Shown piece by piece: positions 16,237 through 24,196 of a DNA stretch of 64,000 nucleotides. The notes below the pieces were generated by a model, which worked only from the letters and a program-made list of their open reading frames with translations, had not been told where the DNA came from and did not search any database. The stretch spans positions 310,001 through 374,000 of the forward strand of contig NZ_CP090347.1 in NCBI RefSeq assembly GCF_021398715.1, given 5' to 3'. This stretch comes from Microbacterium binotii (GTDB lineage Bacteria; Actinomycetota; Actinomycetes; Actinomycetales; Microbacteriaceae). How positions within the stretch are numbered: the first letter of the stretch is position 1; every line of letters starts with the position of its first letter. The translations under genes were made by a program, and so were the position numbers.

Positions 16237-17762
16237 GAGGGCTCCTCTGCGGGGTCGAGTCCTGCCATCGCCGCGCCGATACGGGCGGTGGTCGCTCTCG
16301 CCGCGGGCAGGTCGGCGACGATACGCCCATCGAAGACGACGACGATGCGGTCGGCGAGACCGCGGATCTCGTCGAGGTCGTGCGAGGCGACGGCGACGGC
16401 CGCCCCCGCCTCTGCGGCCTGGATGAGGCGGTCGCGGATGGCCTGGGCCGCCCGAAGATCCAGTCCCTGGGTCGGCCCGTACGCGAGCACGACGCGCGGT
16501 GCGCCGCCGGGCCAGCTGTGACCGAGCTCGCGGGCGGCCAGCAGCTTCTGCTGGTTGCCGCCGGACAGACCGCCCGCGGCGAGGGTTGCGACGGCGGGTC
16601 TCACATCGAAGGCGGTGAGGCGCTCGCCGGCCGAGGCGCGCGCCTCACCGCGGGTGCGGCGGTCGGTGCGCACGCCGCTGGCCGCCTCGTAGAGCGCCAG
16701 GGTGTCGCCGAGCGAGAGTGCGGGAACGAGCGCGTCGCTGCGCTCCTCGGGGATCCACGCCACGCCGCCGCGGAGCAGCTCGACGGCGGAGGGCGCCGTG
16801 CGTCCCTGGAAGACGAGGGATCCGGATGCGGGTGCCCGCAGCCCCGCCAGCACGTCGATGAGCGTGTTCTGGCCGCTGCCGGCGACGCCCGCGATGCCGA
16901 CGATCTCGCCGGCGCGGAGTTCGAGGGACACATCCGTCAGGGCCGCATCCGTGTCGGACGAGGCGTGGACGCCCTGCACGGCGAGCACCGTCTCGCCCGG
17001 GATGCGGGGCGCGCGCACGGCAGGCTCTTCGAGGTCGCCGACCATGAGCCGTGCGACCTCGGCGGCGGAGAGGCCGCGCGCGGGGCCGTGGTGCACACGG
17101 CGTCCGTGCGACAGGACGGTCACCTCGTCGGCGACCGCACGCACCTCCTCGAGGCGGTGAGTGATGAGCACGATCGCCGTACCCAGGCCGCACAGCGTGC
17201 GCAGGTGTTCGAACAGACCGCCCACTTCGCGGGGGCCAAGACTCGCGGTGGGTTCGTCCAGGATGAGGGTCGTCGCGCCCTCGGCGAGAGCGACCACGAT
17301 CTCGCCGAGCTGGCGGTGCGCCTGGCTCAGCCGTGCGGTGGGGACGTCGAGGTCGACACTCACGCCGGCGCGCTCGAGCGTGTCCGCCAGGGCCGCGCGT
17401 GCGGCGCCACGGCGGGCGATGCGCGTCGAACCCACGAGCAGCAGGTTCTCCACCAGGCTCAGCTCGCCCACGAGGCTCAACTGCTGCGGGACCATGTTGA
17501 CGCCGCGCCCCTTGCCGGCCGCGCGGTCGCGGGGCGCATAGGAGGATCCGTCGAGCGTCATCGTGCCCGCATCCGCTGACTCGATCCCGGCGAGGATCTT
17601 GGCCAGCGTCGACTTGCCCGCGCCGTTCTCGCCGACGAGGGCGTGCACGGTGCCGGCGCGCACGGCGAAATCGACGGCATCCAGGGCGTGGACGGCGCCG
17701 AAGCTCTTGGAGACCGACCGGGCGACGAGCGCCCGGTCGGTCTCAGGGGTGGGGGTGGTCAT
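16233..17762 (-). CDS. ABC importer ATPase, nucleoside-type (YufO/RbsA-like)
   Basis: A 509-aa protein with two ATPase halves. The first half has Walker [11 protein letters not shown], Walker [11 protein letters not shown] and H-loop LITHRLEEV; its signature is degenerate (LSQAHRQLGEIV). The second half has a degenerate Walker A (GVAGSGQNT) but an intact signature GLSGGNQQKLLAARELG, then VVLAYGPTQGLDLRA and ASHDLDE. This asymmetry is normal for sugar and nucleoside importers. It overlaps the BMP lipoprotein stop by one base (TGATG) and the next gene by four. Confidence 0.92.
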   Translation of the reverse strand: MTTPTPETDRALVARSVSKSFGAVHALDAVDFAVRAGTVHALVGENGAGKSTLAKILAGIESADAGTMTLDGSSYAPRDRAAGKGRGVNMVPQQLSLVGELSLVENLLLVGSTRIARRGAARAALADTLERAGVSVDLDVPTARLSQAHRQLGEIVVALAEGATTLILDEPTASLGPREVGGLFEHLRTLCGLGTAIVLITHRLEEVRAVADEVTVLSHGRRVHHGPARGLSAAEVARLMVGDLEEPAVRAPRIPGETVLAVQGVHASSDTDAALTDVSLELRAGEIVGIAGVAGSGQNTLIDVLAGLRAPASGSLVFQGRTAPSAVELLRGGVAWIPEERSDALVPALSLGDTLALYEAASGVRTDRRTRGEARASAGERLTAFDVRPAVATLAAGGLSGGNQQKLLAARELGHSWPGGAPRVVLAYGPTQGLDLRAAQAIRDRLIQAAEAGAAVAVASHDLDEIRGLADRIVVVFDGRIVADLPAARATTARIGAAMAGLDPAEEPS

Positions 17763-18772
17763 CAGGAGATGGTGACACTTCCGTCTTTGAGGCCCGCGAT
17801 GAGCTCTTCGACCTTCGAGGCGACGTCGGCAGGCACGGCGCCGTCGACGCTGTTGATGTCCTGGTAGACCAGTCCGCCGTTCTCGAGCGTCGAGGTGACG
17901 CCCTTGCCGCCGAACTTCTTGTCCGCGACCTCTTCGACCCACGCCTTGACGATCGGGTACATGTCGAGATCGACCGTGGACACGTTGGTCTTGAGAGCCT
18001 CGGCGCCGGCGGCGGGGGAGACGCCCACGGAGAGGACGCCCGCCTTGGAGGCCGCGGCACCGACTCCGGCGGCGATGCCGTCGCCGGTCGTGTAGACGAG
18101 CTTCGCGCCTTGGCCGATGAGGCCCGTGGTCGCGGATGCGGCGGCCTCGGCGTCGTCGAAGCTCCCGGCGTAGACGACGGGAAGCAGCTCGGCCGACGGG
18201 TTCGCCGCGAGTGCGCCCTGCTGGAAGAAGGAGTCCGTCGCCTTCACGAAGTCCAGCTCCAGGCTCTCCACGCGTCCGATCGGCGATGCCTGCGTGAGGC
18301 CCGCGATGTAGCCGGAGAGGTAGCCCACCTCGGGCGTGCTGTAGGTCCACGTCTCGACGTTGTCGGTGTACTTGTCGAGGATGTCGGCACCGCCCGAGGC
18401 GGTGAAGTGCGTGTCGGGGAAGTCCTTGGCGACGGAGAAGATCGCGTCGCCGAGCTCGATGCCGTGTCCGATGACCAGGTCGAATCCCTGGCTGGCGAAG
18501 TCGGCGACGACGGGCTCGCTGGTGGCGGGGTCGGCCATCTGCTCACGCAGCTCGTAGGTGATGAGTCCCTCGTCCTGGAGTTTGGCGAGGGCGTCGGCCA
18601 GCGCCTGGTTGAAGGCGCCGTCGTTCGCGTTGCCGGGGGTGAGGGCACCGACGCGGATCACGTGATCGGATGCGGCGGAGGACGACGTGGCGTCGGCGGT
18701 GCCGGAGCAACCGGCGAGTGCGAGCGCGGCCGTCGCGGCGATGGCCGCGGCGAGGAGGGGGCGAAGACGCAT
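17762..18772 (-). CDS. BMP-family nucleoside-binding lipoprotein
   Basis: A 336-aa protein with a lipoprotein signal: MRLRPLLAAAIAATAALALA then GC at the lipobox (Cys21). The mature part follows the BMP/PnrA fold: VGALTPGNANDGAFNQALAD, GFDLVIGHGIELGDAIFSVA, TPEVGYLSGYIAGLTQASPI, VYTTGDGIAAGVGAAASKAG. BMP proteins bind purine nucleosides outside the membrane for the ABC importer encoded just downstream. There is a 45-base gap to the 209-aa gene upstream, with a good ribosome site (AAAGGACA). Confidence 0.92.
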   Translation of the reverse strand: MRLRPLLAAAIAATAALALAGCSGTADATSSSAASDHVIRVGALTPGNANDGAFNQALADALAKLQDEGLITYELREQMADPATSEPVVADFASQGFDLVIGHGIELGDAIFSVAKDFPDTHFTASGGADILDKYTDNVETWTYSTPEVGYLSGYIAGLTQASPIGRVESLELDFVKATDSFFQQGALAANPSAELLPVVYAGSFDDAEAAASATTGLIGQGAKLVYTTGDGIAAGVGAAASKAGVLSVGVSPAAGAEALKTNVSTVDLDMYPIVKAWVEEVADKKFGGKGVTSTLENGGLVYQDINSVDGAVPADVASKVEELIAGLKDGSVTIS

Positions 18773-18817
18773 TGCGGTGTCCTTTCGGGTGGGTGTGGCA
18801 GGTTCGGATGGTGCGGG

Positions 18818-19447
18818 TCAGGAGGTCGAGACGGTGAAGCCGGGGGCGAGGGTGGCCCCCACGAAGGCCGCGCTGTCGGGGGACCAGTGCGCGAGCACGG
18901 CTCCGGTGGCGCGGTCGAAGCACGGGTCGAGCCGCACGTCGGCGGCGGCCGCATCCGGGTGCAACGCGGCATCGGCCACGCAGACCACCGGTGTCCTGTG
19001 CAGGGTGCGGGCCGTCCCGGTGGCCGGCAGCCGCCCCTGGCGGTCCAGGGCGATGAGGGCGGCGGTCGCGAGGAAGCCGCGCAGCTGCGTGTCGTCGGCG
19101 CAGTTCGCGGCGTCCTTGGTGCACCCCTCGGTCCAGGCGATGGTGCCGGCCGCATCCACCGAGACGGCGCTGCGCTGTGTGCCCAGGGCGGTGTCGCCCT
19201 GACCGATGACCTCGATGCGCACCTGGAACGCGTCGCCCTCGCGCCGCGCGTCGATGCGCTCGGTGTACAGCGGCTCCGACTTCGTGCCGGTGACCTGCCA
19301 GTGCGTGCCCCAGCCGGCGATGAGGGGTGCGAGCTCGACGGAGTCGTCGGTGCGGGCCAGGGCCGCGCCGGTGAGTGCCGTCGCCACGACGACCGCTCCT
19401 GCGCCGCAAGCGGCGGCCAGGAGGGTCAGGCGACGGCGACCGCTCAT
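18818..19447 (-). CDS. secreted or membrane-anchored protein of unknown function
   Basis: A 209-aa product whose ATG overlaps the adenosine deaminase stop by four bases. A short basic start (MSGRRR) and hydrophobic segment (LTLLAAACGAGAVVVATALT) suggest a Sec signal or anchor. The exported part has GWGTHWQVTGTKSEPLYTER, FQVRIEVIGQGDTALGTQRS and five cysteines (CTKDAANC, VVCVADAALH, DPCFDRA), which could form disulfides. Family not recognised. Its place between adenosine deaminase and the nucleoside-binding lipoprotein suggests an extracellular accessory for nucleoside capture, but that is inference. Confidence 0.65.
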   Translation of the reverse strand: MSGRRRLTLLAAACGAGAVVVATALTGAALARTDDSVELAPLIAGWGTHWQVTGTKSEPLYTERIDARREGDAFQVRIEVIGQGDTALGTQRSAVSVDAAGTIAWTEGCTKDAANCADDTQLRGFLATAALIALDRQGRLPATGTARTLHRTPVVCVADAALHPDAAAADVRLDPCFDRATGAVLAHWSPDSAAFVGATLAPGFTVSTS

Positions 19448-20541
19448 ACCGGGGCGACCTCGCTCACGGCCGCGAGCTCGGCGTGCAGCCGGCTCTTCGT
19501 GTCGACGTCGGCGAACGACGCGTCGATGGAGCGTGCGGCGAAGCCGACCAGATCCGTGTGGTCGAATCCGAACTGCTCGGCCGCCACCGCCCAGTCGGTC
19601 TCGAGGGTGGTGCCCAGCGGTGCCGGGTCGTCCGTGTTCAACGTGACCGAGACGCCGGCGGCCAGCAGGCGCGGGAGGGGGTGGGAGTCCCAGTCGGGGT
19701 AGATGCCGAGCGTGAGGTTCGAGCGCGGGCACACGCCGAGGCTGATGCCGTCGGCGATGAGCCGGTCGATGAGGTCCGGATCCTCGATCGAGCGCACGCC
19801 GTGGTCGATGCGCTCCGCCTGCAGCAGGTCGACCGCATCCCACACGCCCTCGGGGCCGCTCGACTCTCCGGCGTGCACGGTGCGGTGCAGACCCGCGGAT
19901 GCGGCCAGCGCGAACGCGCCCCGGAACTTCTCGCCGGTGCGGCCGGTGACTTTCTCGTCGCCGTCGATCGACAGGGCGATCACACGACGCGGCCTGGCGG
20001 CGACGAGCTCGCCGACCAGACGTTCCGCCTCGGCACCGGACTGGCTGCGCAGCAGGGAGTACGCGACGCCCACCTGGCAGAGGCCGTCCTGCTCCGCCTC
20101 GTCGAACCCGGCGCCCAGCGCGTCGAGCAGGTCGAGCTCGCGGCCGCGCCACGCGTTCCAGTGCGTGGGGTTGACGATGACGTCGCTGTAGCGGATGCCG
20201 GAGGCGCTCTGACGTACGGCGAACGCGTAGGCGACCCGGGCTGCCTGCGCCGGGGTGCGCACCAGCCCGCACTGCCAGTCCAGGAACCGGAGGAACCCGC
20301 TGAGACCTGCGGAACCGGCGCCCGCGCCGCCCCCGGTGGTGATCGCGGGGGCGGCGAAGGCGTCGTGTGTGGAGATGTCGAACAGCGTCGCGGCGGGTCC
20401 AGGCAGCGCGACGTCGTTCTCCTTCGCCAGCGTCAGCATGTCGAGCAGCGAGAACGTGCCCTCGAGGTGCACGTGCACCTCGGCCTTGGGCAGCGCGCGG
20501 ATCGTCGTCTCGTCGATACGCGCAACGTGGTTCTGCGACAT
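19444..20541 (-). CDS. add: adenosine deaminase
   Basis: A 365-aa enzyme with the zinc and catalytic motifs of adenosine/AMP deaminases: PKAEVHVHLEGTFS (HxH, about residues 19-32), HAGESSGPEGVWDA (Zn His and catalytic Glu region), AERIDHGVRSIED and SVTLNTDDPAPLGTTL (catalytic Asp pair). It converts adenosine or deoxyadenosine to inosine in the cytosol. It is the first gene of the operon running down to 11218. Its promoter region carries a perfect ACTTGTCGACAAGT dyad 56 bases before the ATG, so it is probably under the GntR regulator at 21461-22213. Confidence 0.93.
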   Translation of the reverse strand: MSQNHVARIDETTIRALPKAEVHVHLEGTFSLLDMLTLAKENDVALPGPAATLFDISTHDAFAAPAITTGGGAGAGSAGLSGFLRFLDWQCGLVRTPAQAARVAYAFAVRQSASGIRYSDVIVNPTHWNAWRGRELDLLDALGAGFDEAEQDGLCQVGVAYSLLRSQSGAEAERLVGELVAARPRRVIALSIDGDEKVTGRTGEKFRGAFALAASAGLHRTVHAGESSGPEGVWDAVDLLQAERIDHGVRSIEDPDLIDRLIADGISLGVCPRSNLTLGIYPDWDSHPLPRLLAAGVSVTLNTDDPAPLGTTLETDWAVAAEQFGFDHTDLVGFAARSIDASFADVDTKSRLHAELAAVSEVAPV

Positions 20542-20596
20542 GGGTTCCCTTCGGATGCGGGTGGGAGGTACAGCGGAACGCTATCCGCTTCGCACA

Positions 20597-20610
20597 ACTT
20601 GTCGACAAGT
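20597..20610. promoter_or_regulatory. GntR operator candidate, site 1
   Basis: ACTTGTCGACAAGT is a perfect 14-bp palindrome in the divergent gap between adenosine deaminase and the nucleoside deaminase. Its form (half-site ACTTGT) fits HutC-subfamily GntR operators, and a HutC-like GntR/UTRA gene lies 0.9 kb away. Confidence 0.7.
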
Positions 20611-20703
20611 GGAGCGAATCTCGTTCGCGACTTGTAACACCCGCGTAATGCTCACCCCGGATTTTGGCGGGTCTGGCCGCTACGGTGAAAGTCGGTTCGT
20701 AGC

Positions 20704-20717
20704 ACTTGTTCACAAGG
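20704..20717. promoter_or_regulatory. GntR operator candidate, site 2
   Basis: ACTTGTTCACAAGG repeats both half-sites of site 1 (ACTTGT...ACAAG) with one mismatch to symmetry. It overlaps the AAGGAG ribosome site of the nucleoside deaminase starting at 20726, so binding would block that gene directly. Confidence 0.6.
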
Positions 20718-20725
20718 AGAGATTC

Positions 20726-21214
20726 GTGACGCACTCACTGACAGACGCCGACCTCGCCCATCTGCGCCAGAGCATCCAGGTCGCCGAAGACGCGGTCGCG
20801 CACGGCACGCATCCGTTCGGGTCGATCGTCGTGAGCGCCGCGGGCGAGGTCGTCTCCTCGTGCGGCAACAACTCCCTGCCCCCCGAGGGAGACCCCACTC
20901 AGCACGCGGAGCTTCAGGCTGTCGCCGCCGCGTTCCGGGTGCTGGGAGCCGAAGGGATGAAGGGCTCGACCCTGTTCACGAGCGCCGAGCCGTGCGCCAT
21001 GTGCTCGGGTGCCGCGTACTGGTGCGGCATCGACCGTGTGGTCTACGCGCTCAGCGAGCACCGGCTGCTCGAGCTCACGGGCGACCACCCCGAGAACCCG
21101 ACGTTCTCGCTTCCCTGCCGCGAGGTGTTCGCGCGCGGTCAGCGCGAGATCGAGGTCGTCGGCCCGCTGCTCGAGGACGAGGCCGCGAAGGCGCACGTCG
21201 GCTTCTGGGTCTGA
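20726..21214 (+). CDS. nucleoside deaminase of the cytidine/guanine deaminase fold
   Basis: GTG start at 20726 behind AAGGAGAG; 162 aa. Zinc deaminase motifs: HAELQAVAAAF (Zn His and catalytic Glu, about residues 55-65) and SAEPCAMCSGAAYWCGIDRV (PCxxC, about 89-108). The region after it (HRLLELTGDHPENPTFSLPC) resembles guanine/isocytosine deaminases of the GuaD/TadA-like family more than CDA. In context it probably deaminates a purine base or nucleoside. It is divergent from add and shares the operator-containing gap. Confidence 0.85.
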   Translation: MTHSLTDADLAHLRQSIQVAEDAVAHGTHPFGSIVVSAAGEVVSSCGNNSLPPEGDPTQHAELQAVAAAFRVLGAEGMKGSTLFTSAEPCAMCSGAAYWCGIDRVVYALSEHRLLELTGDHPENPTFSLPCREVFARGQREIEVVGPLLEDEAAKAHVGFWV

Positions 21215-21240
21215 CTCCCGCGGCGCGGCTCTCAGCTTCC

Positions 21241-21280
21241 CCTGTCACAGATCGTGGCCCGGGGCGCCTTCTGTGACAGG
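21241..21280. repeat. palindromic repeat, CTGTCACAG family, copy 1
   Basis: CCTGTCACAGA (21241-21251) and TCTGTGACAGG (21270-21280) form a perfect 11-bp inverted repeat with an 18-base loop. It lies 26 bases past the deaminase stop. It may act as a bidirectional terminator, since the GntR gene converges from the other side. Confidence 0.6.
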
Positions 21281-21300
21281 TGGGCATGAAGTTTGCTCGC

Positions 21301-21346
21301 TCGCCTGTCACAGATCCACGCGGAAGGCGCGATCTGTGACAGGCGA
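21301..21346. repeat. palindromic repeat, CTGTCACAG family, copy 2
   Basis: TCGCCTGTCACAGATC (21301-21316) and GATCTGTGACAGGCGA (21331-21346) form a perfect 16-bp inverted repeat around a 14-base loop. The arms share the CTGTCACAGATC core with copy 1, 20 bases away, so this is a tandem pair of the same element. Confidence 0.65.
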
Positions 21347-21389
21347 ACGGGCTCAGGGAGCGCCCGTACGGTGACCGCGACCGGGGCGA

Positions 21390-21459
21390 GCGGACCCGGA
21401 CGCGGATGCGGGCCCGGATGCGGATGCGGATGCGGAGCGGAGCGGACGCGGATGCGGGG
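21390..21459. repeat. GGATGC-rich simple repeat
   Basis: Imperfect tandem CGGATG/CGGACG hexamers, with at least three consecutive CGGATG units, fill the space directly before the GntR stop codon at 21461. No gene or site is visible in it. The unit matches the octamer that is abundant in coding regions of this genome. Confidence 0.5.
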
Positions 21460-21460
21460 C

Positions 21461-22213
21461 TCAGGCGCCGCCCCACGGCGGGCGGACGGTGCGCACGAGC
21501 GAATACGACACGATGTCGGGCGCGTGGTACTCGAAGCTGTGCATCAGGCGGCGCCCGCTGGCGCCGATCCCCACGATCTCGGAGGTCATGACGGGCGAGC
21601 CCTCCGCCCGCTCGAACAGCGTCGCGAGTTCGCCGTGGAGGGTCGCGACGCCCGGCGTCGAGACCTCCCAGATGACCGGTTCGCCCCAGACCTTCGCCGC
21701 CGCGGTGAAGACGGACTCGTCGGGATCGAAGCTCCGCTCGGCGGTGTCGAGCGGAAGCAGGTCGTCGGCGATCATCGCCACGACACCATCGGCGCGCCAG
21801 CGTTTGCGCACGGCGAGCGCGGGCATCTCGGCCGCCAGTTCCATGAGCGCGCCGGCATCCGGGCCGAGGGCCTTCGTACCGCTGGAGAGCGTCTCGACCT
21901 CGGACTGGTAGCCGAGGCGGTCGAGCAGGTCGGTGTGCTCGAACTGCTCCTCCAGGCGCACGCTCAGCCGCAGCGCGATCGGGTCCACGGTCGTCACCGA
22001 ACCCTGTCGGCGGCGGACGATCCCCTGGGCCTCGAGGGCGGCCATCGCGTTGCGCAGCTGCTGCCGCGTGCACTCGAGGCGCGCCGTCAGCTCCAACTCG
22101 CCCGGGAGGGGGGTGCGGCTGGCCGCGGCTTCGCGTACGAAGCGCAGCAGACCGTGGAGGACGCGAAGGTGGGCGCGATCGCCGAGCGGGCGGGGCAGCG
22201 GCAGATACGTCAC
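21461..22213 (-). CDS. GntR-family (HutC/UTRA) transcriptional regulator
   Basis: A 250-aa protein. The N-terminal winged helix is partly eroded but recognisable: TPLPGELELTARLECTRQQL, then RNAMAALEAQGIVRRRQGSV (about residues 34-73). The C-terminal UTRA domain (about 95-245) has EMPALAVRKRWRADGVVAM, VFTAAAKVWGEPVIWEVSTP and the end SFEYHAPDIVSYSLVRTVRP. UTRA domains bind small metabolites. Four dyads of the form ACTTGTCGACAAGT lie in front of add, the nucleoside deaminase, the PPC gene and the amidohydrolase, so it is the likely regulator of nucleoside catabolism here. It is probably cotranscribed with the PPC gene, 37 bases upstream. Confidence 0.85.
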   Translation of the reverse strand: MTYLPLPRPLGDRAHLRVLHGLLRFVREAAASRTPLPGELELTARLECTRQQLRNAMAALEAQGIVRRRQGSVTTVDPIALRLSVRLEEQFEHTDLLDRLGYQSEVETLSSGTKALGPDAGALMELAAEMPALAVRKRWRADGVVAMIADDLLPLDTAERSFDPDESVFTAAAKVWGEPVIWEVSTPGVATLHGELATLFERAEGSPVMTSEIVGIGASGRRLMHSFEYHAPDIVSYSLVRTVRPPWGGA

Positions 22214-22250
22214 AGCGGGACCTTCCGGGTCGCGAGCACGGCTGAGAACA

Positions 22251-22721
22251 TCATGGCGCAGTCGCGGGGGCGATCTGAAGGATCGGAAGTCCCGCGGATC
22301 CCGGATGCGGACGCCGCTCGAGGACGGGGGAGAGGATCTCGTCCAGTACCACCTCGACGACGTAGTGCGTCTCGCCCGAGAGGAGATGCCCCGCGTAGGC
22401 GCGGGCGGCGTCGTCCTTCACCCCGACCGCCACGTGCACGTGGACGACGAGCGCGCCGTCGGATGCGGTCGTGATCGTGCCCGAGCCGAGGCCCTCCGTG
22501 TAGGGAACGTCGACGGCGGTCGGCATGGGAGCCTCGGGATCCGCGGCGGGTGTCTCTGCAGCGATGAGGCGCACGGTGCGAAACGCGCCGCTGAAGGTCG
22601 AGATCGCCGCCTGGGCGATGCCGTGGCGGCGGCAGGCGTCGGCGAGCGAGGTGAGGATCTCGTCCCCGGGTTCGAGTACCACGACGACACGGCGCCCGGT
22701 CTGGATCTCGGCGGTCTGCAT
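22251..22721 (-). CDS. PPC/DUF296-domain protein
   Basis: A 156-aa protein matching the PPC (PCC, DUF296) fold: VVVVLEPGDEILTSLADACR, HGIAQAAISTFSGAFRTVRL, VPYTEGLGSGTITTASDGAL, VVHVHVAVGVKDDAARAYAG, HLLSGETHYVVEVVLDEI. The bacterial proteins form trimers that may bind metabolites; the plant versions are fused to AT-hooks. It heads a two-gene unit with the GntR regulator and has an operator candidate 19 bases before its ATG, which suggests autoregulation. Biochemical role unknown. Confidence 0.85.
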   Translation of the reverse strand: MQTAEIQTGRRVVVVLEPGDEILTSLADACRRHGIAQAAISTFSGAFRTVRLIAAETPAADPEAPMPTAVDVPYTEGLGSGTITTASDGALVVHVHVAVGVKDDAARAYAGHLLSGETHYVVEVVLDEILSPVLERRPHPGSAGLPILQIAPATAP

Positions 22722-22739
22722 GGAAGCTCCTGTCGGGCT

Positions 22740-22753
22740 GCTTGTCGATAAGT
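22740..22753. promoter_or_regulatory. GntR operator candidate, site 3
   Basis: GCTTGTCGATAAGT matches the perfect site ACTTGTCGACAAGT at 12 of 14 positions. It lies 19 bases upstream of the PPC-gntR start, consistent with autoregulation. Confidence 0.6.
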
Positions 22754-22857
22754 GAGCGTTCCCGCGGCACGGGATCGGTCGCTCAGATCATCCCTGATGG
22801 CGATTTCTTGCGTGTTGCTCGTGTTTCGCTTCGGTAAATATTCCGCCGTATGTCAAC

Positions 22858-22871
22858 ACTTGTCGATTTGT
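22858..22871. promoter_or_regulatory. GntR operator candidate, site 4
   Basis: ACTTGTCGATTTGT keeps the full left half and centre of the consensus and part of the right half. It lies 85 bases before the amidohydrolase GTG, just after an AT-rich TAAATATT that could be its -10 region. Confidence 0.5.
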
Positions 22872-22955
22872 CGGCCATGTTCCTCGGTATCGTGACGATC
22901 GGTCAGCGTTGCCCACCCCGTCCCCCTCCGCCCTCCTCGCCCCCGGGAGATCGCC

Positions 22956-24149
22956 GTGTCCACCTCTGTCACCACCCCCGTCCTGCACGTCTGGGACGGC
23001 GAGCGCGATCTCGGTGCGGCCCGCCTGTCCTGGCAGGACGGACGCATCACGGCCGTCGAGAGCGCCGAGGGCACGCCCGAGTACAGCCTCATTCCGGGGC
23101 TGATCGATACGCACGTCCACCTCGACGCGTCGGCGGCCCCCGGCGCCGACTGGCTCACCTGGCCGATCATCACCCCGGCCGCGGAGCGCTCGCTGCACGT
23201 CCTCGCGCACACCCGACGTGCGGCGGCCGCGGGTATCACGACCCTGCGCGATCTGTCGGGCAGCGAGGTGCAGTACGCCGTGGCCCGTGCACTGGAGGCG
23301 GGACTCGTCCCCGGCCCCCGTCTGCTCGTGAACGGGCCCGTCGGGATGACCGCCGGACACGGTGACCTGTTCACGCCGCCCCACTACCCGCACCGTCCGC
23401 CGGTGGCCGACTCGCCCGACGAGTGCCGCAAGCTCGTGCGCCAGTGGGCGCGCGCCGGTGCGGACGGCATCAAGATCTACACGAGCGGTGGCGTGCTCTC
23501 GATGGGCGACAAGGTCGGCTGGCGCAACCAGACGGATGCCGAGATCGCCGCGACCGTCGACGAGGCGCACGCTCTCGGCATGCTCGTGGCCGCCCACACG
23601 CACAGCGCGGAGGGCGTCGACATCGCTCTGCGGTTCGAGGTCGACTCGCTCGAGCACGGCACCGGCATCGAGGAGCGCCATTGGGAGACGCTGATCGAGC
23701 GCAACGTGCCGATCGCTCCCACCCTGCTCATCAACGACGCGATCGCCGATCGCCGCATCCCGGTCAGCGACGAGGCGGCCGAGAAGGCGCGCGCCGTGGT
23801 GATCGAGCGGGACGCGAACTTCACGGGCGCGGCCGCGGCCGGTGTGCGCTTCGTGCTCGGCACCGACGCGAACGGCGTCATGGTGCGCTTCGGCGACCAG
23901 CTCGAGGAGCTCCGCCTCATGAAGACGGCATTCTCGTGGAGCTCCGAGCGCGCGCTCATCGCGGGCACCTCGGATGCGGCGGACGCGGTGCGCCTGACCG
24001 GCACCACAGGGCGCCTGAAGGCCGGCCTCGGTGCCGACTTCCTCGTGGTCCGCGGCAAGCCCTGGCAGGACATCGAGACCCTGCGCCCCGAGAACCTCGT
24101 GGCCGTCGTCGCCCGCGGCGAGCTCGTCGCAGGCGCTCTTCCCCTCTGA
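22956..24149 (+). CDS. amidohydrolase (imidazolonepropionase/prolidase-like subtype)
   Basis: GTG start; 397 aa. Metal-dependent hydrolase motifs: LIPGLIDTHVHLDASAAP (HxH, about residues 47-64), IKIYTSGGVLSMGDKVGW (the Lys-to-be-carbamylated region KIYTSGG), AHTHSAEGVDIALRFEVDSL (His), EHGTGIEE (His) and VLGTDANGVM (Asp). This pattern is typical of Xaa-Pro/isoaspartyl-type or acyl-amide amidohydrolases (CC2672/Sgx9359 group). It heads an operon with an oligopeptide-type ABC importer, so it likely cleaves an imported amide, N-acyl compound or peptide-like substrate in the cytosol. Confidence 0.85.
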   Translation: MSTSVTTPVLHVWDGERDLGAARLSWQDGRITAVESAEGTPEYSLIPGLIDTHVHLDASAAPGADWLTWPIITPAAERSLHVLAHTRRAAAAGITTLRDLSGSEVQYAVARALEAGLVPGPRLLVNGPVGMTAGHGDLFTPPHYPHRPPVADSPDECRKLVRQWARAGADGIKIYTSGGVLSMGDKVGWRNQTDAEIAATVDEAHALGMLVAAHTHSAEGVDIALRFEVDSLEHGTGIEERHWETLIERNVPIAPTLLINDAIADRRIPVSDEAAEKARAVVIERDANFTGAAAAGVRFVLGTDANGVMVRFGDQLEELRLMKTAFSWSSERALIAGTSDAADAVRLTGTTGRLKAGLGADFLVVRGKPWQDIETLRPENLVAVVARGELVAGALPL

Positions 24150-24196
24150 CCTCCCCCCATGCACCACCCGACCCCTTCCCGCATCAAGGAGATCCC

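Noticed and set aside
16980..17020. Frequent GGATGCGG/CCGCATCC octamers as regulatory sites
   Set aside because: They occur throughout coding regions, often as Asp-Ala codons, in most genes outside 1-5.5 kb. This is a genome-wide compositional habit, not a site.
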